A stretch of DNA of 64,000 nt. Source: Eucalyptus grandis. Its lineage: Eukaryota; Streptophyta; Magnoliopsida; Myrtales; Myrtaceae. This document shows, piece by piece, positions 26,893 through 38,898 of the stretch; the stretch's first letter is position 1; the number at the start of each line of letters is the position of its first letter. The position numbers and the translations under genes are program-made. Under the pieces are notes generated by a model. The model had not been told where the DNA came from and did not search any database. It saw only the letters and a list, made by a program, of their open reading frames with translations. Location of the stretch: the NCBI RefSeq assembly GCF_016545825.1, contig NC_052613.1, positions 49,148,112 to 49,212,111 of the forward strand, written 5' to 3'.

Positions 26893-29765
26893 AAATTTCG
26901 TCCTCGAAATTTAAATCATTACACATCTGAAGCAAAAAGGTGAGGGTACAATTCTCTCATCGAATCTTCGGTTTCCCAAGTTGCTCCTTTAGTGCCGTGG
27001 TGTTGTCAGACCACTTTGACCAATGAGATGGTCTTGGTGTGCAAAACTTGCTCCTTGCGGTCCACAATTTGAACCGGGCTTTCAACATACGACACCCCGT
27101 CATCCACGTTTAATTCCTCAAAATTTAGAACGTGTGTTGGATCAGGTTCATACTTCCTTAACATCGACACGTGAAAGACGTCATGCACTTGTGCCAACCT
27201 CGGCGGTAGTGCAAGACGATACGCCAAAGTCCCTATTCTTTCCAAAATCTCAAAGAGACCTACGTACCTCGGACTCAGTTTCCCCTTTTTGCCAAAGCGG
27301 GAAGTTCCTCTCATCGGTGACACCTTCAAAAAGACATGCTCACCAACTTGGAACTCCAATGGCCTTCGACGCTTATCAGCATAACTTTTCTGACAGTTCT
27401 GAGCGGTTTTTAATCTGTTTCTGATGACTGCAACTGCCTCCACTGACTGTTGAACTAACTTTGGGCCGGTGATCTTTCTTTCCCCGACTTCGTCCCAACA
27501 CACTAGCGTTCTGCATGCTCTGCCATACAACGATTCAAAATGAGCAATTTGAATACTCTGCTGATAACTGTTGTTGTAGGCAAACTCGACCAGATGAAGC
27601 TGTTCCTCCCAGCTTCTTTTGAAGTCCAAGACGCAAGCTCGCAGCATGTCCTCAAGAGTCTGAATTGTCCTCTCAGACTGGCCATCAGTCTGCGGGTGAT
27701 AGGCCGTACTGTACTGCAGCTTCGTTCCTAAAGCGGATTGCAAGCTCTTCCAAAAAGCGGCGGTGAATCTCGGGTCCCTGTCCGAAGTAATTGTAATCGG
27801 CACTTCATGCATACGAACCATCTAACGTACATACATATCTGCGAGTCTATCTAAACTCAAGTCCCTTCGAACCGCAATGAAGTGAGCTGATTTTGTCAGC
27901 CTGTCGACTACTACCCAAATCGAATCATTCCCTCTCTAGCTCATCGGTAGTCTCGTCACGAAATCCATCGTGATATGCTCCCATTTCCATTCTGGGATCT
28001 CGAAGGGTTGTAGAAGTCCTTCCGGTTTGCAATGCTGAGCTTTCACTTGCTAACACGTCAAACACTTGGCGACATGCTTGGCGATGTCCGCCTTCATGCC
28101 ACGCCACCAGTAGTGTTGACGCAGATTTTGATGCATCTTGGTACTACTAGGATGAACGCTGTAACTACTACAATGCGCTTCTGATAAAATCTCCTCTCTA
28201 AGCTCCACATCATCAGGTACAACCAATCGTCCTTGGAACCTCAACGTTCCATCTTCAGAAATCTGAAAGTCAGCCTTCCTTTTCTCGGTATCCTCTTGCA
28301 GGATTTTTTAAATATCTAGATCGGTCTGCTGAAGCGTTCTTATTCTGACCTGCACTTCCGGCTTAATTCTAAGGGTGACCATAAGATTTAAAAGGTGGCC
28401 CACCTCGAATTTGAAATCTGAATCTCGTGTTCTCTCAATTAGACCCCATTCCTTGAGTACCATATGGGCAACTAAAGACTTCCTACTCAGTGCATCGGCG
28501 ACCTTGTTCGCCTTTCCGGGGTGATACAAAATCTCACAGTCATAGTCCTTTAAGAGCTCCATCCATCGATGTTGTCTCATATTCAACTCATTATGAGAGA
28601 ATAAGTACTTGAGACTTTGATAATCAGTGAAGATCTTGAATCTTTCTCCGCATAGATAATGCCTCCAAATCTTTAGGGCAAAGATGATCGCTGCAAGTTC
28701 TAAGTCATGCGTTGGATAATTCAACTCGTGAGGTCTCAACTGATGAGACGCATATGCAACAACCCTACCATGCTGCATCAATACACAACCCAATCCTTTA
28801 AACGATGCATTACTGCAGATCTCAAACCCTCCCAGACCAGATGGAATAGTAAGCACAGGTGCGGTAGTTAGCTTCTACTTAAGCTCTTGGAAACTACTCT
28901 TGCACTTCTTCGTCCACACAAATTTTTCTTCCTTCTTCAGCAGTCTCGTCATCGGTGATGCTACTCCTGAAAACCCTTCTACAAATCGTCTGTTATGCCC
29001 TGCTAAACCCATAAAACTTCTGATTTCTGTCATTGTCGTTGGTCTTGGCCAGTTGATCACTACTTCAATCTTGGCTGGATCCACTAAGATTCCCTCTCCG
29101 GAGATGACATGACCTAGGAAAGCCACACGAGTTAGCCAAAACTCGCACTTATTAAACTTGGCGTACAGCTCATGCTCTCTCAAAGTCTGAAGCACTATCC
29201 TTAAGTGCCTTTCATGATCCTCAGTACTCCTTGAATACACCAAGATGTCGACGATAAAAACAATTACAAACTGATCTAAGTACTCTCTGAACACCCAATT
29301 CATTTGGTCCATGAAAGTAGCTGGGGCGTTTGTCAACCCAAACGGCATTACAGTAAACTCATAATGGCCGTATCGGGTGTGAAACGCCGACTTCGGTATG
29401 TCTTCCTTCTTGATCCTTAACTGATGATACTCTGTTCTCAAGTCGATCTTAGAAAATATCGATGCTCCCTGAAGCTAATCAAACAAGTCATCAATCCTCG
29501 GCAATGGATACTTGTTCTTAATCGTCATCTGATTGAGTTGACGATAGTCGATGCACAAGCGCAAGGAACCATCCTTCTTCTTTACGAACAGAACTGGCAC
29601 TCCCCAAGGTGATGCACTAGGACGAATAAATCCTTTATCCAACAGCTCTTGCATCTGCACCTTCAGTTCCTTAAGTTTTGATAAGGCCATTCGATAAGGA
29701 GCTTTAGAGATTGGCTCTGTCCCGGGGGCTAATTCAATCACAAACTATATCTCTCTCTCTCTAGC
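26893..29765 (-). pseudogene. Gypsy pol remnant: RT, RNase H, integrase, chromodomain end
   Basis: Read from right to left, RT starts near 29,741 ([40 protein letters not shown]). The usual YIDD active site at about 29,247-29,258 reads FIVD, losing an aspartate. RNase H (28,856-28,400) has SNAS where DAS is expected. Integrase has the HHCC finger (SVHPSSTKMHQNL...CLTC), [25 protein letters not shown] and DGQSER, so all three DDE residues are visible. A chromodomain-like end (GATWETED...YPHLF) lies near 26,930-27,000. In-frame stops interrupt it near 29,475, 28,875, 28,308, 28,050, 27,940, 27,823 and 27,006. Cannot make active enzyme. Confidence 0.9.
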
Positions 29766-29938
29766 GGTAAATCCGGTAACTCTTTCGGGAACACGTCTGG
29801 GAACTCTCGCACCACTGTGATATCTTCGATCTTCAACTCCTCCACTGTCGTGTCCACGACAGTCGTTAGGTAACCTTGGCAACCCTTGCCTAGCAAGCAA
29901 GTTGCTTCGAGCGATGAGATTAAGGAAACCGAGGGTCC

Positions 29939-31633
29939 TCATTGACTCCCAATAAATTCGAAACTCTCACTCCCTAACGGGTTAAACTGAATTGCTTTGC
30001 GATAATAGTCCATTTTAGCTCGTTGCTTGGTGAGCCAATCCATACCAATTATCATGTCAAAATCAAACATGGTTAGGACTATCAAGTCTATCTTCCCCTC
30101 TTGCTCACTAATCATTAACTTGTAACCAAGACAACCCAGTGTAGCTAACACCTTATCCTCCAACGGCGTAGATATGCTAATCACAAACTCCAACAACTTA
30201 GGAATTAATTCTACCAACTTAACATATCTTTCAGCTATAAATGAATGAGAAGCTCTAGGATCAAATAAAGCACAAGCAGGTTGGTCGTTCAGTAAGACCA
30301 TACCTGTGATCACGTTAGGCGCTTCCTCTACCTGTCCTCTGGTGATTGCATAAGCCCTTCCATGAGCTGGAGGTCGGTTCAATCCACCATGCGGCATGAT
30401 CTGCGGCGCGATTCCTCTTTTCTGACCCAACGGTGGCGATGGTGGCAACTGACGCTGTCCCATCTGATTCCTAGGGTAATTCCTGGATATATGACCCTAC
30501 TGGCCACACTCATAACAGGCACCTGTCCTAGAGGAACATGGGGCTGAACCATGTCGCCTTCCACATGAAGGACACACTCCATGATGGTTCGGTGATGGTT
30601 TCCTTATCCCACCCTTCCTATTGAGTGGAACAGGATATCTTCCTCCATACATCGGCCTCTTCCCAAACCGATTACCTTCTCTGTTCGAATTAAACCGCGA
30701 TCCAGATGCAGCAGCTCTCTCATTCTGGTCTTTCTCAATCAGCTGGGCCCACTTATAAAGGTCCTTGTACTCCTTCAGATCTAATGGTACCAAAAAGCTC
30801 CTCACCTCTGGTCGAAGCCCATCTCTAAACCTTCGAGCTCAGTCTGACGGTCTCTAAACTAACTCAAGGGCATACTGCGATAGCTTAGCAAACTTCGCTT
30901 CATACTGATCGACTGTCATCGTACCTTGACGAAGACACTGAAACTTTGCCATTTTCACCTCTTTAGCACAATCAGAAAAGTATTTCTCATTGAAGACCTC
31001 TAGAAAAGCATTCCACTCTAGAGCTACACCTTCAGGGAATACTATCCCTTTATTAGTCTTCCACCAGGTAGCTACGATCCCCCTCAATTGATAGGCTGCC
31101 AAAACGACCTTATCTGCTTCAATGCACATCAGCAACTCAAAGGCATTCTCTAACTCCTAAACTCATAGTGTTGCGGCTTCAGGATCTCCCACTCCCGTGA
31201 ACATTGGCGGATTCAACCTCAGAAAATGTTGTACCAACTTCTACCTAGGCCTCCCAGCGGCCACATTCTCAGGTGGAATTTCAACATGATCCATTTCAGC
31301 TTCAACGACCGGTACGACGGCAGTAGGTGCGGCGGCAACTGCGGCAACAACAACAGCGTTGGCGGCATTAGTAGCATTGGTGGCAGCGGCGGCTGAAGCA
31401 GCCGCCTGCTGGTCTAGTTTGTCACCCATCAACTCAAGCATTTGCATGATTCCAACAAACCTCGGATCCTCAGGGGCTACTGCATCATCTGGAGGCGATG
31501 TTGCTCCACTCGCACTGGCCTCAACCTGCGCTCTCCCCAGGGCACCTCGAGCACCGACCTTTATCGGCGATCCACCCCGAAACACAGGGCCTATTGCTCT
31601 CTTCCTAGCAGCTCTTGGCACTCGGTCACTCAT
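29939..31633 (-). pseudogene. Gypsy gag and protease remnant
   Basis: Gag starts at the ATG at 31,633 (MSDRVPRAARKRAIGP), with an alanine-rich part, then a capsid-like region (WWKTNKGIVFPEGVALEW, CLRQGTMTVDQYEAKF). The nucleocapsid finger reads CYECGQ-stop-GHISRNY, so it has a stop at 30,497 and the last Cys is lost. The protease site at about 30,262 reads FDPRASHSFI instead of the usual DSGAS. Stops lie at 31,241, 30,854, 30,497 and 29,939. The frame here differs from that of RT; the switch falls at a GA run near 29,750-29,765. Confidence 0.88.
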
Positions 31634-31802
31634 GCTACAGGCTCAATATAGATGTCTATTTGCAAATTCTAATACCACATTAGAATCTGAGTGACCTCAC
31701 AACAAGTTAACAAACAACTAACAATCACTTGCATCAATATAATAAAAGCATTTCCTATCAACTATCCCATGACACCCACGTACCTTATCAGTCCATACAT
31801 GA

Positions 31803-31819
31803 ACCATGCTCTGATACCA
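31803..31819 (-). other. Primer binding site (initiator tRNA-Met type)
   Basis: On minus, TGGTATCAGAGCATGGT lies about 12 bp inside the 5' LTR end. TGGTATCAGAGC is the standard plant PBS complementary to the 3' end of initiator tRNA-Met. The PBS sits a little farther from the LTR end than usual, with CCCCGTTTAAG between. Confidence 0.9.
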
Positions 31820-31831
31820 CTTAAACGGGGT

Positions 31832-33995
31832 TATCACACCCCGAACCCCGAGACAGTGAACAACCGGCCATGGTCATGTAAATGTGACATTCTCAGGTAG
31901 TGTCGCTGACCCCATTTAAATTATTATGCGCATGCGGAACGTGCTAAGAAACCCCTGACAAAAACATACGTGATAGACGGCAGGAAAATCAATTCAAAAT
32001 CAAACGAACATACTTTCATACATCATCATTCCAGGGTTTACATACACCAACAGGATCTAGAAACTATATGCACCAAAAATGGGTCAAAGTTTATGTGCAT
32101 AAAAAATGGTCAGTTTACATAACATGGATCGGTCCGCCAGAAAGAGGAACAGTCCTAAGACTACTAGTCGGCTTCGTTCGTCGATCCCACATTTTCCACA
32201 TCTAACTATATTGGGTCCGGAGACGGTGGGTTGTCCACCCTACCATCAGAAAGGTCAGCTACACCCTCACCCAAAATAGCATCCATCACGGTCAGTGGAA
32301 TATCAAAACTATCAAGTGGACCAATCCTAAAGCCATTGGCCCCAAAACGGAACCAAGCCCTAAACCTATATGGTACCCTAACATCCTTGATCTCTTGAAT
32401 CCATACGGTGGTCCTGATCAGCTCGTAGACCCAATGGCTCCCAGGATCAGGGAAGTTGTGCACCTGCTCGATGATCTGCACTGGGATGCCATTCTTCTCC
32501 GGAGGTCTTGCCATCTACGGCCCTGTAATATTTTTCCCACAACGAGGTGAGATATTGTTTCAGCAAGTTCACCCCTCCTAAACCCCTATTAGAAAGAAAA
32601 TACGCCCCAGAGTGGTCTAGCCACACAGCACAGAAGACTTACCTCGCCTTCTTGCCTTCATATAGATTAGTACAATTCATATCACTCAAACACAGGTAAT
32701 AATAGAAACTTAAACCATTGGAACACAATGAATTTCACTTAATTTTGCAATCACAACAAGCATTCCAAATTATTATTCACTGCCACACAAGAGTATAGCC
32801 TACTCGCAGTTCGGCTATCTACTGACATATAGCCAGGCATCGCCTCCCCACCTTGGAGCGTGGCTTCGTTAGTACATCGATGGCGTTCCCGAATGAGCAT
32901 GGGTCTAGAATCAACTGTGACTCGCATCTGTTGTATGGGGCATCCCATATAGGGGCAATTTTAGCTCAATAACTCAAGACAATTCCTCTTAATCATCATA
33001 CAGCAACTCATAATCAACCCAAGGCACTTTGCACATCACTCACATACCCTAATTACAATATTAATCTTTAAAAATCTAATTTCGATGTCAAACCCGACAT
33101 TTGAGATTTTCTAAATAAAATCCATATTTTCCACAATTAACACTCAATTTGCATTAACCACTCATCAATTTCAAATTCTAAATATACAGCAGCGATCGGC
33201 ACGAAATTCTAAGCAATTGAGATCAAAAATAATTTTTCGAGTTTTTTTTTTAAATTTAAAATTTTCGGAATATAATATATTATTAAATAATCCAATAATT
33301 TTGAAACATTTATTTAAATCATAAACAAATCCCTTTAAGTCACATCAAGGTTTATATTAAAATAAACCTACTTAACCTTTAAACTAAACATACTTTACCT
33401 TAATTAATCACCTTAATTTAATCCACAACTAAATAAACTAATCTAACAACCTAATCTCAATCAACCTAAGCTAAACACACTTAAGGTATCATTAACCCGC
33501 TAATCAAGGTTTAGTGAGCTAAACTCACCGGAATCGCTTTCCGACGAGTCTCCGGCGAAGAGCACTACGATGCCGACGACAAATCTACACGAAGCAACAC
33601 CAAAGGAGGTCGGGAAGAGCCCGGAAATGCTCCTCGAAGATCTGGATCTTGCTGGCTGAAGGTTGCCGCTCACAATTGGAACGGAGGCGCGCTGGCGGCA
33701 ACTTGGATGGAGATGGACCGATGGAGGCAGCCACGGCTCGGGATGGCAACTTGCGGCAACGAACGGCGGCGATGGAGGCTTCGGTGAGGTGCTGCGACGT
33801 CAGGCAGCAACTGAGGGACGGTGGACGACGGGCTGGAACTCGCGGGCGAAGGCGGGGCAGCTCGCACGCAGGACGGCGCGCAGTCGTGCGCGGATGAGCG
33901 GCGACGGCGAGCTCCGGCGGCGAACCGCAAGCGGCGGTGAGCGAGTGGGCGAAGGGCGGACGAAGGGGGGTCGGTTCCACTGGTTTTCTTTCAGC

Positions 33996-34026
<31 letters not shown>

Positions 34027-34236
34027 TTCCCAAGCTTGAAGATGATGGAGACAATGGGGAAGTGACATCCCACCTTTTTGGGATTCAATCTCCACCTTCC
34101 AAGTGTCACCACTCTAGCCAATCTTGCCCCACCCCATGACATCACTTGTGATGTCACAATCCACTAATTCCAACCTCCCACAACCTTAGTCCAATAGGTT
34201 CAATTTCATTTTTCGCCAGGGCATAAAATATTGTGA
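31832..34236 (-). repeat. 5' LTR of the gypsy element, truncated
   Basis: Collinear with the 3' LTR from its inner end (TATCACACCCCGAA on plus) to TTGTGA at 34,236, where similarity stops. The 3' LTR continues about 636 bp further, so the outer part of U3 is missing here. A CT run at about 34,003-34,028 is longer than in the other LTR. The small LTR ORF is present (32,514-32,206, ATG start). Confidence 0.88.
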
Positions 34237-34319
34237 TAGAAAATTTTTACGTATCATTTCTATTCCAAACTTATTTCTAGAGTAAAAATTTATTCTAAAA
34301 ATAGAAAAATGAAATTGAA

Positions 34320-34920
34320 GCTCCGTTTGGTAACGTTTCTATTTTTCATTTTTTTTTGTTCTTTTGTTCTCCTAAATAAAAAAGAACAAAAATCCATTTG
34401 GTAATGTTAGTTAGTTTTTCTAATCCTTGGAATAGACTAGTAGCTAAGAAATAGACTTGGAATAAAAATAAGAAGTAGAAAAAAATTATTTCTTATTCCC
34501 GAAAACAATTTTTGAAATAAGTCACTTTCTTTCACTTCTTTTTCTCTTTTCTTCTTATTCCTCTTCTAACCTGGTTCGTTGCTCACCGCTCGCCACCGTC
34601 ACCGCCACCCCTCCACCCCCCGGTTGGCCGCCCACCACCTAGCCACCAGCTAGAGGAGGAAAAAGAAGAGAGGAAAAATAGGAAAGAAAAAAAGGAAAAA
34701 AATCAAAAAATTATTTAAAAAAAAAAGAAATTCTACGTTACAAAAAATACTTGTAAGTCATAACAAACCCATTCCTATTCTTTTTCTATTCTCGGAATAT
34801 AGATTTTGTGCAGTTATCAAACGTGTTCTTTTATTTAGAAACTATTTCATGAATGGAAATTTAAAAAAATATTTTTGAAAAGAAATTGTTTTCAGAAATA
34901 AAAATGTTACCGAACGCACC
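34320..34920. mobile_element. TIR element (MITE-like, about 600 bp)
   Basis: The ends GCTCCGTTTGGTAACGTTTC and, on minus from 34,920, GGTGCGTTCGGTAACATTTT are imperfect inverted repeats. The inside is AT-rich with no protein. No clear target duplication is visible, so the superfamily is open. It starts about 80 bp beyond the truncation point of the gypsy 5' LTR. Confidence 0.5.
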
Positions 34921-35568
34921 GTAATTAACTAAACCGATTTCAATTTCGAACCTATTTCCAGAATAGAAAAATAGAGAAACATAATGATTATCATGAGAGC
35001 CTTAGTCCGCTATAGCCATTGCTAATATTGCCAACCACCAATGAACAAATAGCTTTATGAGGAGTAGACGAGCTTCACAGTGGCCATATACGCTGAATCG
35101 CTGATGGTCACCAACGCCAAAAGAGGCGATGAACTTCCCCTATCTATTTCATCACAAGCCGAATGATTGTAAGCTCAAGTATAAATGGTGAAACAGAGTG
35201 ATTCGCAGCCATTAAAAAATACTGAAAACGACTTAGAGAGTAGTCTTTACTTTCCATGACGAAAAATTCAGCTCCTCATTTTGCATTTCAAACTAGCGCG
35301 TGTTGTTTTTACTGGAAGAAAATACAATACTGCTGTTTCTTCCCCCAAAAATTACACCACAAGGTACCTCAATTCTGGACATTGAAAGACACAGACGCAT
35401 CAACTTCAAGGGTCTCATTTGAACGGTTCAAATGCACACTTCAAGCTACAACATCATAACTCACAACTAACACGATGCTCCCAAATTCAATTGAAAATCA
35501 ACTGCATATGTGTCTCGCTAAGCACCGACCATGAATGAATGTTGAAAGAGAGAGAGAGGCCGATCAAT
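34921..35568. other. Region downstream of laccase
   Basis: No gene is seen. The part next to 35,568 is presumably the laccase 3' UTR. Confidence 0.4.
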
Positions 35569-38383
35569 CTATGATCCCAGACAAGGGGGCATGTCCGGAG
35601 GCATGTCTCGCATGCTCGTTTCCTTAGTAGGACCATTCGAGACGATGAAAGCCATGGCCATTCCCCAGTTTGCATGGCGTTCCAGATGACAGTGCATGAA
35701 CCAGACTCCTGAGAAATGTGCCCAGGAAGTTAGCTCGTGCACAAAAACTGGGGTAAAAAGTGAGATACTACTCCAACTCCATATATTCGAAACCAGTTTC
35801 ACATTGATATTAGTCCATACTAGTCAATTCCTGCTTCCGGTAGTTTATAGGAAAAACTAGTGCATGTTCCTCTAAGCCGCAACTTGATAATATACTACTT
35901 TCAAATGATTATTGCATATGCACTCTAGTCGTTTTGATAGGCGAAAGTACCAGGATTATCGGCTTTGAATCTTATGGTTGCCCATCCATTTTTCGGTACC
36001 GCAACGGTGTTGACTTTGGGTGGACGGGTCAAATTGTATGTTGGTATGCTCGTGTTCGGAGAGAAATTCCCGCGACCGAAACCGACCAGGTAAAAGCTGT
36101 AACCGTGTAAGTGCATTGGGTGGTTCTCCGCTGCAGGTATATTAGTCCCCTGGAAAATTATTTCGACCTCTGAACCGTATTTGATTGGCTCCACCAATGT
36201 TCTTCCCACCACTGGATATATCACATTATCACCTACGTCTCCCGTGAAGTTGAAATAACGCGGAGGTCGATCGGGAAAATCTGTATGGTAGATCCCAGGT
36301 AGCTTCCTGTAAATTAAATGCATGGTTGAGATGATGATTTTGTTAAATAAGCTATTGGAGTACAAAGTGCTTGAGTTCAAACGCAGAAAGTACCGGTAGT
36401 ACGCTTGTAAAATGTCGATTTTTGGCACCGTCCAGCTTATGTTATTTAAGCTCGCCGAGTGCCTGTTACCATGTGGACCTTCACAAGTGTCACCCTTGGC
36501 GCATTGCACGTTATTCACAGAGACCGTGAGGTACAAACGTTTCGTGATGTTCAATGGGACCTTAATAGGATGCTTGTCATCGGCCAGACTCTTCAAAAGC
36601 CGCATGAAGCTCTCAGCAGAATCCCTATCTGACCAGCCTGGAAGTGTAATAGAATTAGGATGTGTAGGTAGTTGGTAACCTCCATTGTAATGGAGTATTG
36701 CCGAGGGCGTAGTTCTATCAGTTGGAGCCTGGGTGTCCACAAAAGGACTGCCGAGCATGTAATAGCGACTAGGTTCTTGGTCTGTCGTGACTAGAACATC
36801 CATAGTTTGTCCCGGAGCTATCATGATGTAACTAGTGTTCACTTGCTCTAGGTAGGCTCCGTCCATCCCAACCAGGGTAAGGGTGTGGTTGGCTATGCCA
36901 AAGAACATCTCTTCATTCATAATAGCACTGGTGATCCGTAGAAGGTAAGTCTTACCGGGGTCCACCACCATCCGGAAGGTAGATTCTGCATCATAATAGT
37001 GTCAAGAGTCAGGTAAGGTCCAACCTATTCATTGAAATTGTGATTGATGTTAGCTAGACGTAAGTTTATCTGATGGAATCTTTGGTACTTCACTTTCTTG
37101 ATCTAACCCAGCATGTGCTCTCTTGTATGATAAAGTAGAAATGATATTGTGCGGTTGTAGTTTTTTTTTTTTTTTGGTAAAGGTAAGATATGTATTGAGC
37201 AAATGCCAAATGTACAAAAAATCTCGTCACCAGAACCGTGTGGTTGTAGTTCTTATTGCTCTATGACAATGATATAGACATCATCAACTGTACCGAATGA
37301 AACTTGCGAACGAACTCAGTACTAAACAAATTAATACCTTTGGAGCACTGATAGAAGTCACCGGGTTGGCCATTAATGGTGTAGGCAACTGATGTGTTCA
37401 CGTCCCCACCGGTCCTCATCGCATTAATGACCATCTCAGTTAGGTTCTTTTCATACCATTCACCTGCATCGTCAAAACCAGCATGGAAGTGTGTTATCCT
37501 TTAGGTTGTGTCCACACTTAACCTTTAAAGCGATCGTTGAATCATATACACAGGCCTCACCGAGTATAATCGTCTGCTCCGCATCATGTTTATACGGATG
37601 CTCATTTCCAGGTTTAGGGTAAATAATGAGAGCGCCATGCACGGATGCTCTACTCCAGTCGCTATGAGCGTGCCACCAGAGCGTCCCTTCTTCTTTGTCA
37701 AGCAGGACCGTCTGAGTGAAATTTTGCTTGGGTTGGATGGGACATTGCGTGACGTACTCTGGACCATCGTGCCATGGATTGCCCATCTGCCTCGCTCCGT
37801 GCCTGCATGTGTCGTGTGGTTCAATGTTTTGTTCGGTTTGAAAACAAAACCCATACGCCCTATAAACCGCGAGCTCCTCCATGATTTAAAAAAAAGAAAA
37901 GAAAAAAAAACACCAACCAAAGAAGAAAGGCGATTTTACCAGTGAATTGTGACGCCGTAATTTCCATTGTTCACGACGGTAACGACGAGAGTATCTCCTC
38001 GGTGCGCCCAAAGTGTCGGACCCGGGAAGCTGCCATTGGCCACTAGAATGCTTTTCTTCTCACACAACCTCTCAAACTCCGTCTCTTGTAGCTGCATCGT
38101 GCACCACGATTTCGTGTCACTTCGAGCATGTGAGTACCGCGACAACGTTGATGCGCATGCTTATAATGATGATGATCACGACGTCATATCAAAGGAAAGG
38201 CCTAAAGAAGAGAGATTCGCAAAATGACAGTGTCAAAAATACAACATATTGCAGATGATGTCATTGTTCACTCACCACGAGCGTATAGGCGTGGACATCG
38301 CCTTTGGCCATGCAGAGAAGAAGGCTGAAAGTGAAGAGAAACCCTAAAAACACAGCCAAAGAGCTTTTCTCACGAGCTCCCAT
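35569..38383 (-). CDS. LAC: Laccase, LAC14/15-like multicopper oxidase (7 exons)
   Basis: A secreted blue copper oxidase that couples phenol oxidation to reduction of O2 to water, typically in cell-wall lignin or flavonoid polymerisation. Coding exons are 38383-38276, 38091-37940, 37802-37561, 37463-37338, 36985-36394, 36306-35951 and 35708-35569, giving 571 residues (family usually 560-580); the 152-bp second exon is typical. A signal peptide (about residues 1-31) is followed by three cupredoxin domains. Copper motifs visible are HWHGARQ (across exons 2/3), WWHAHSDW, HPMHLHGYSFY and WFMHCHLERHANWGM. The T1 axial position is Met rather than the commoner Leu. Many N-glycosylation sites (NHT, NTS, NIT, NIS, NFT) are present. 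All borders are GT-AG. A TATA box lies about 100 bp upstream. Subclade assignment is tentative. Confidence 0.93.
37149..37251 (-). mobile_element. 5'-truncated LINE/retroposon in laccase intron 4
   Basis: Direct repeats GTGCGGTTGTAGTT (37,149-37,162) and GTGTGGTTGTAGTT (37,238-37,251) flank a 75-bp body. On minus it ends CTTACCTTTACC plus a run of about 16 A. Long target duplications and a poly(A) end mark a truncated target-primed retroposon. It lies wholly in the intron between exons 4 and 5, so splicing need not be affected. Confidence 0.75.
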
Positions 38384-38483
38384 TTTTTCGAACGCAAAGC
38401 ACGACAGAAAGGAAAGCCTTTTTTTTTTTTTTTTCCTTGATTTCCTTGTCTTGGTGATCCTTAACGTCGCACGGATGGGCGCA

Positions 38484-38490
38484 ATTTATA
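38484..38490 (-). promoter_or_regulatory. TATA box of laccase
   Basis: On minus, CCCTATAAATTGC lies about 100 bp upstream of the laccase ATG at 38,383. It overlaps the 3' end of the LRR-kinase relic. Confidence 0.65.
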
Positions 38491-38499
38491 GGGGAAGTG

Positions 38500-38898
38500 T
38501 TCGAGAGAATATCAGGTAATCCCGGAGTACTGTGTCGACGTGCTCTCCGAGAGGTTGCCCGTAAGCTTACCAACTGCGGCACTCCGCCCGAACCGGAAGG
38601 ACCGTCGCTCAGGCAGAGAGAAGACCGAAGATTTGCACACCTCGCCTTCAGCCGGTCGCAGCAATTGGCGGGAGCGTTAGAGTCCCCAGCGACCGTTGAT
38701 CGGGGACTCAAAGTTGCTCATCGAGTCTAGCAATGCTTTGGAATCGCTCGGATTGCATGCAGGACCTGCGCTTGGAGGCATATCCAAGAGACGGCGACGA
38801 CCGCCCGCAGCAACCTCGAACGGCCACGCGAAGAAACAGAGCACCCAAAAAAGAAAAACCTCACTATGCTTGATCGCAGAAATGGTACGAAAAGGCAA
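38500..38898 (-). pseudogene. Broken N-terminus of an LRR receptor kinase (PSKR-like)
   Basis: A minus-strand frame from about 38,898 has a hydrophobic signal-like segment (VFLFWVLCFFAWPFEVAAG), then CNPSDSKALLDSMSNFESPI. A neighbouring frame from about 38,690 continues with SNAPANCCDRLKARCANL. Together they resemble the LRR N-terminal cap of phytosulfokine-receptor-type kinases (C-SD-KAL-F...LES...NCC-W-G-C). The two parts are in different frames, no ATG starts the signal segment, and no LRR or kinase domain follows; laccase comes next on the same strand. It is a truncated relic. The assignment rests on motif memory. Confidence 0.5.

Larger units (their letters stand above)
23843..34236 (-). 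mobile_element. Defective Ty3/gypsy LTR retrotransposon (Tekay/Del-like chromovirus)
   Basis: A minus-strand element with, in order, a truncated 5' LTR (34,236-31,832), a primer binding site, gag, protease, reverse transcriptase, RNase H, integrase with a chromodomain-like end, a purine tract and a full 3' LTR (26,874-23,843). The domain order PR-RT-RH-INT defines Ty3/gypsy. The C-terminal chromodomain remnant and long LTRs suggest the Tekay/Del clade. The LTR copies differ at many positions (several percent by eye), so the insertion is old. The coding part has many stop codons, one frameshift and altered catalytic residues, so it is not autonomous. Confidence 0.93.
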
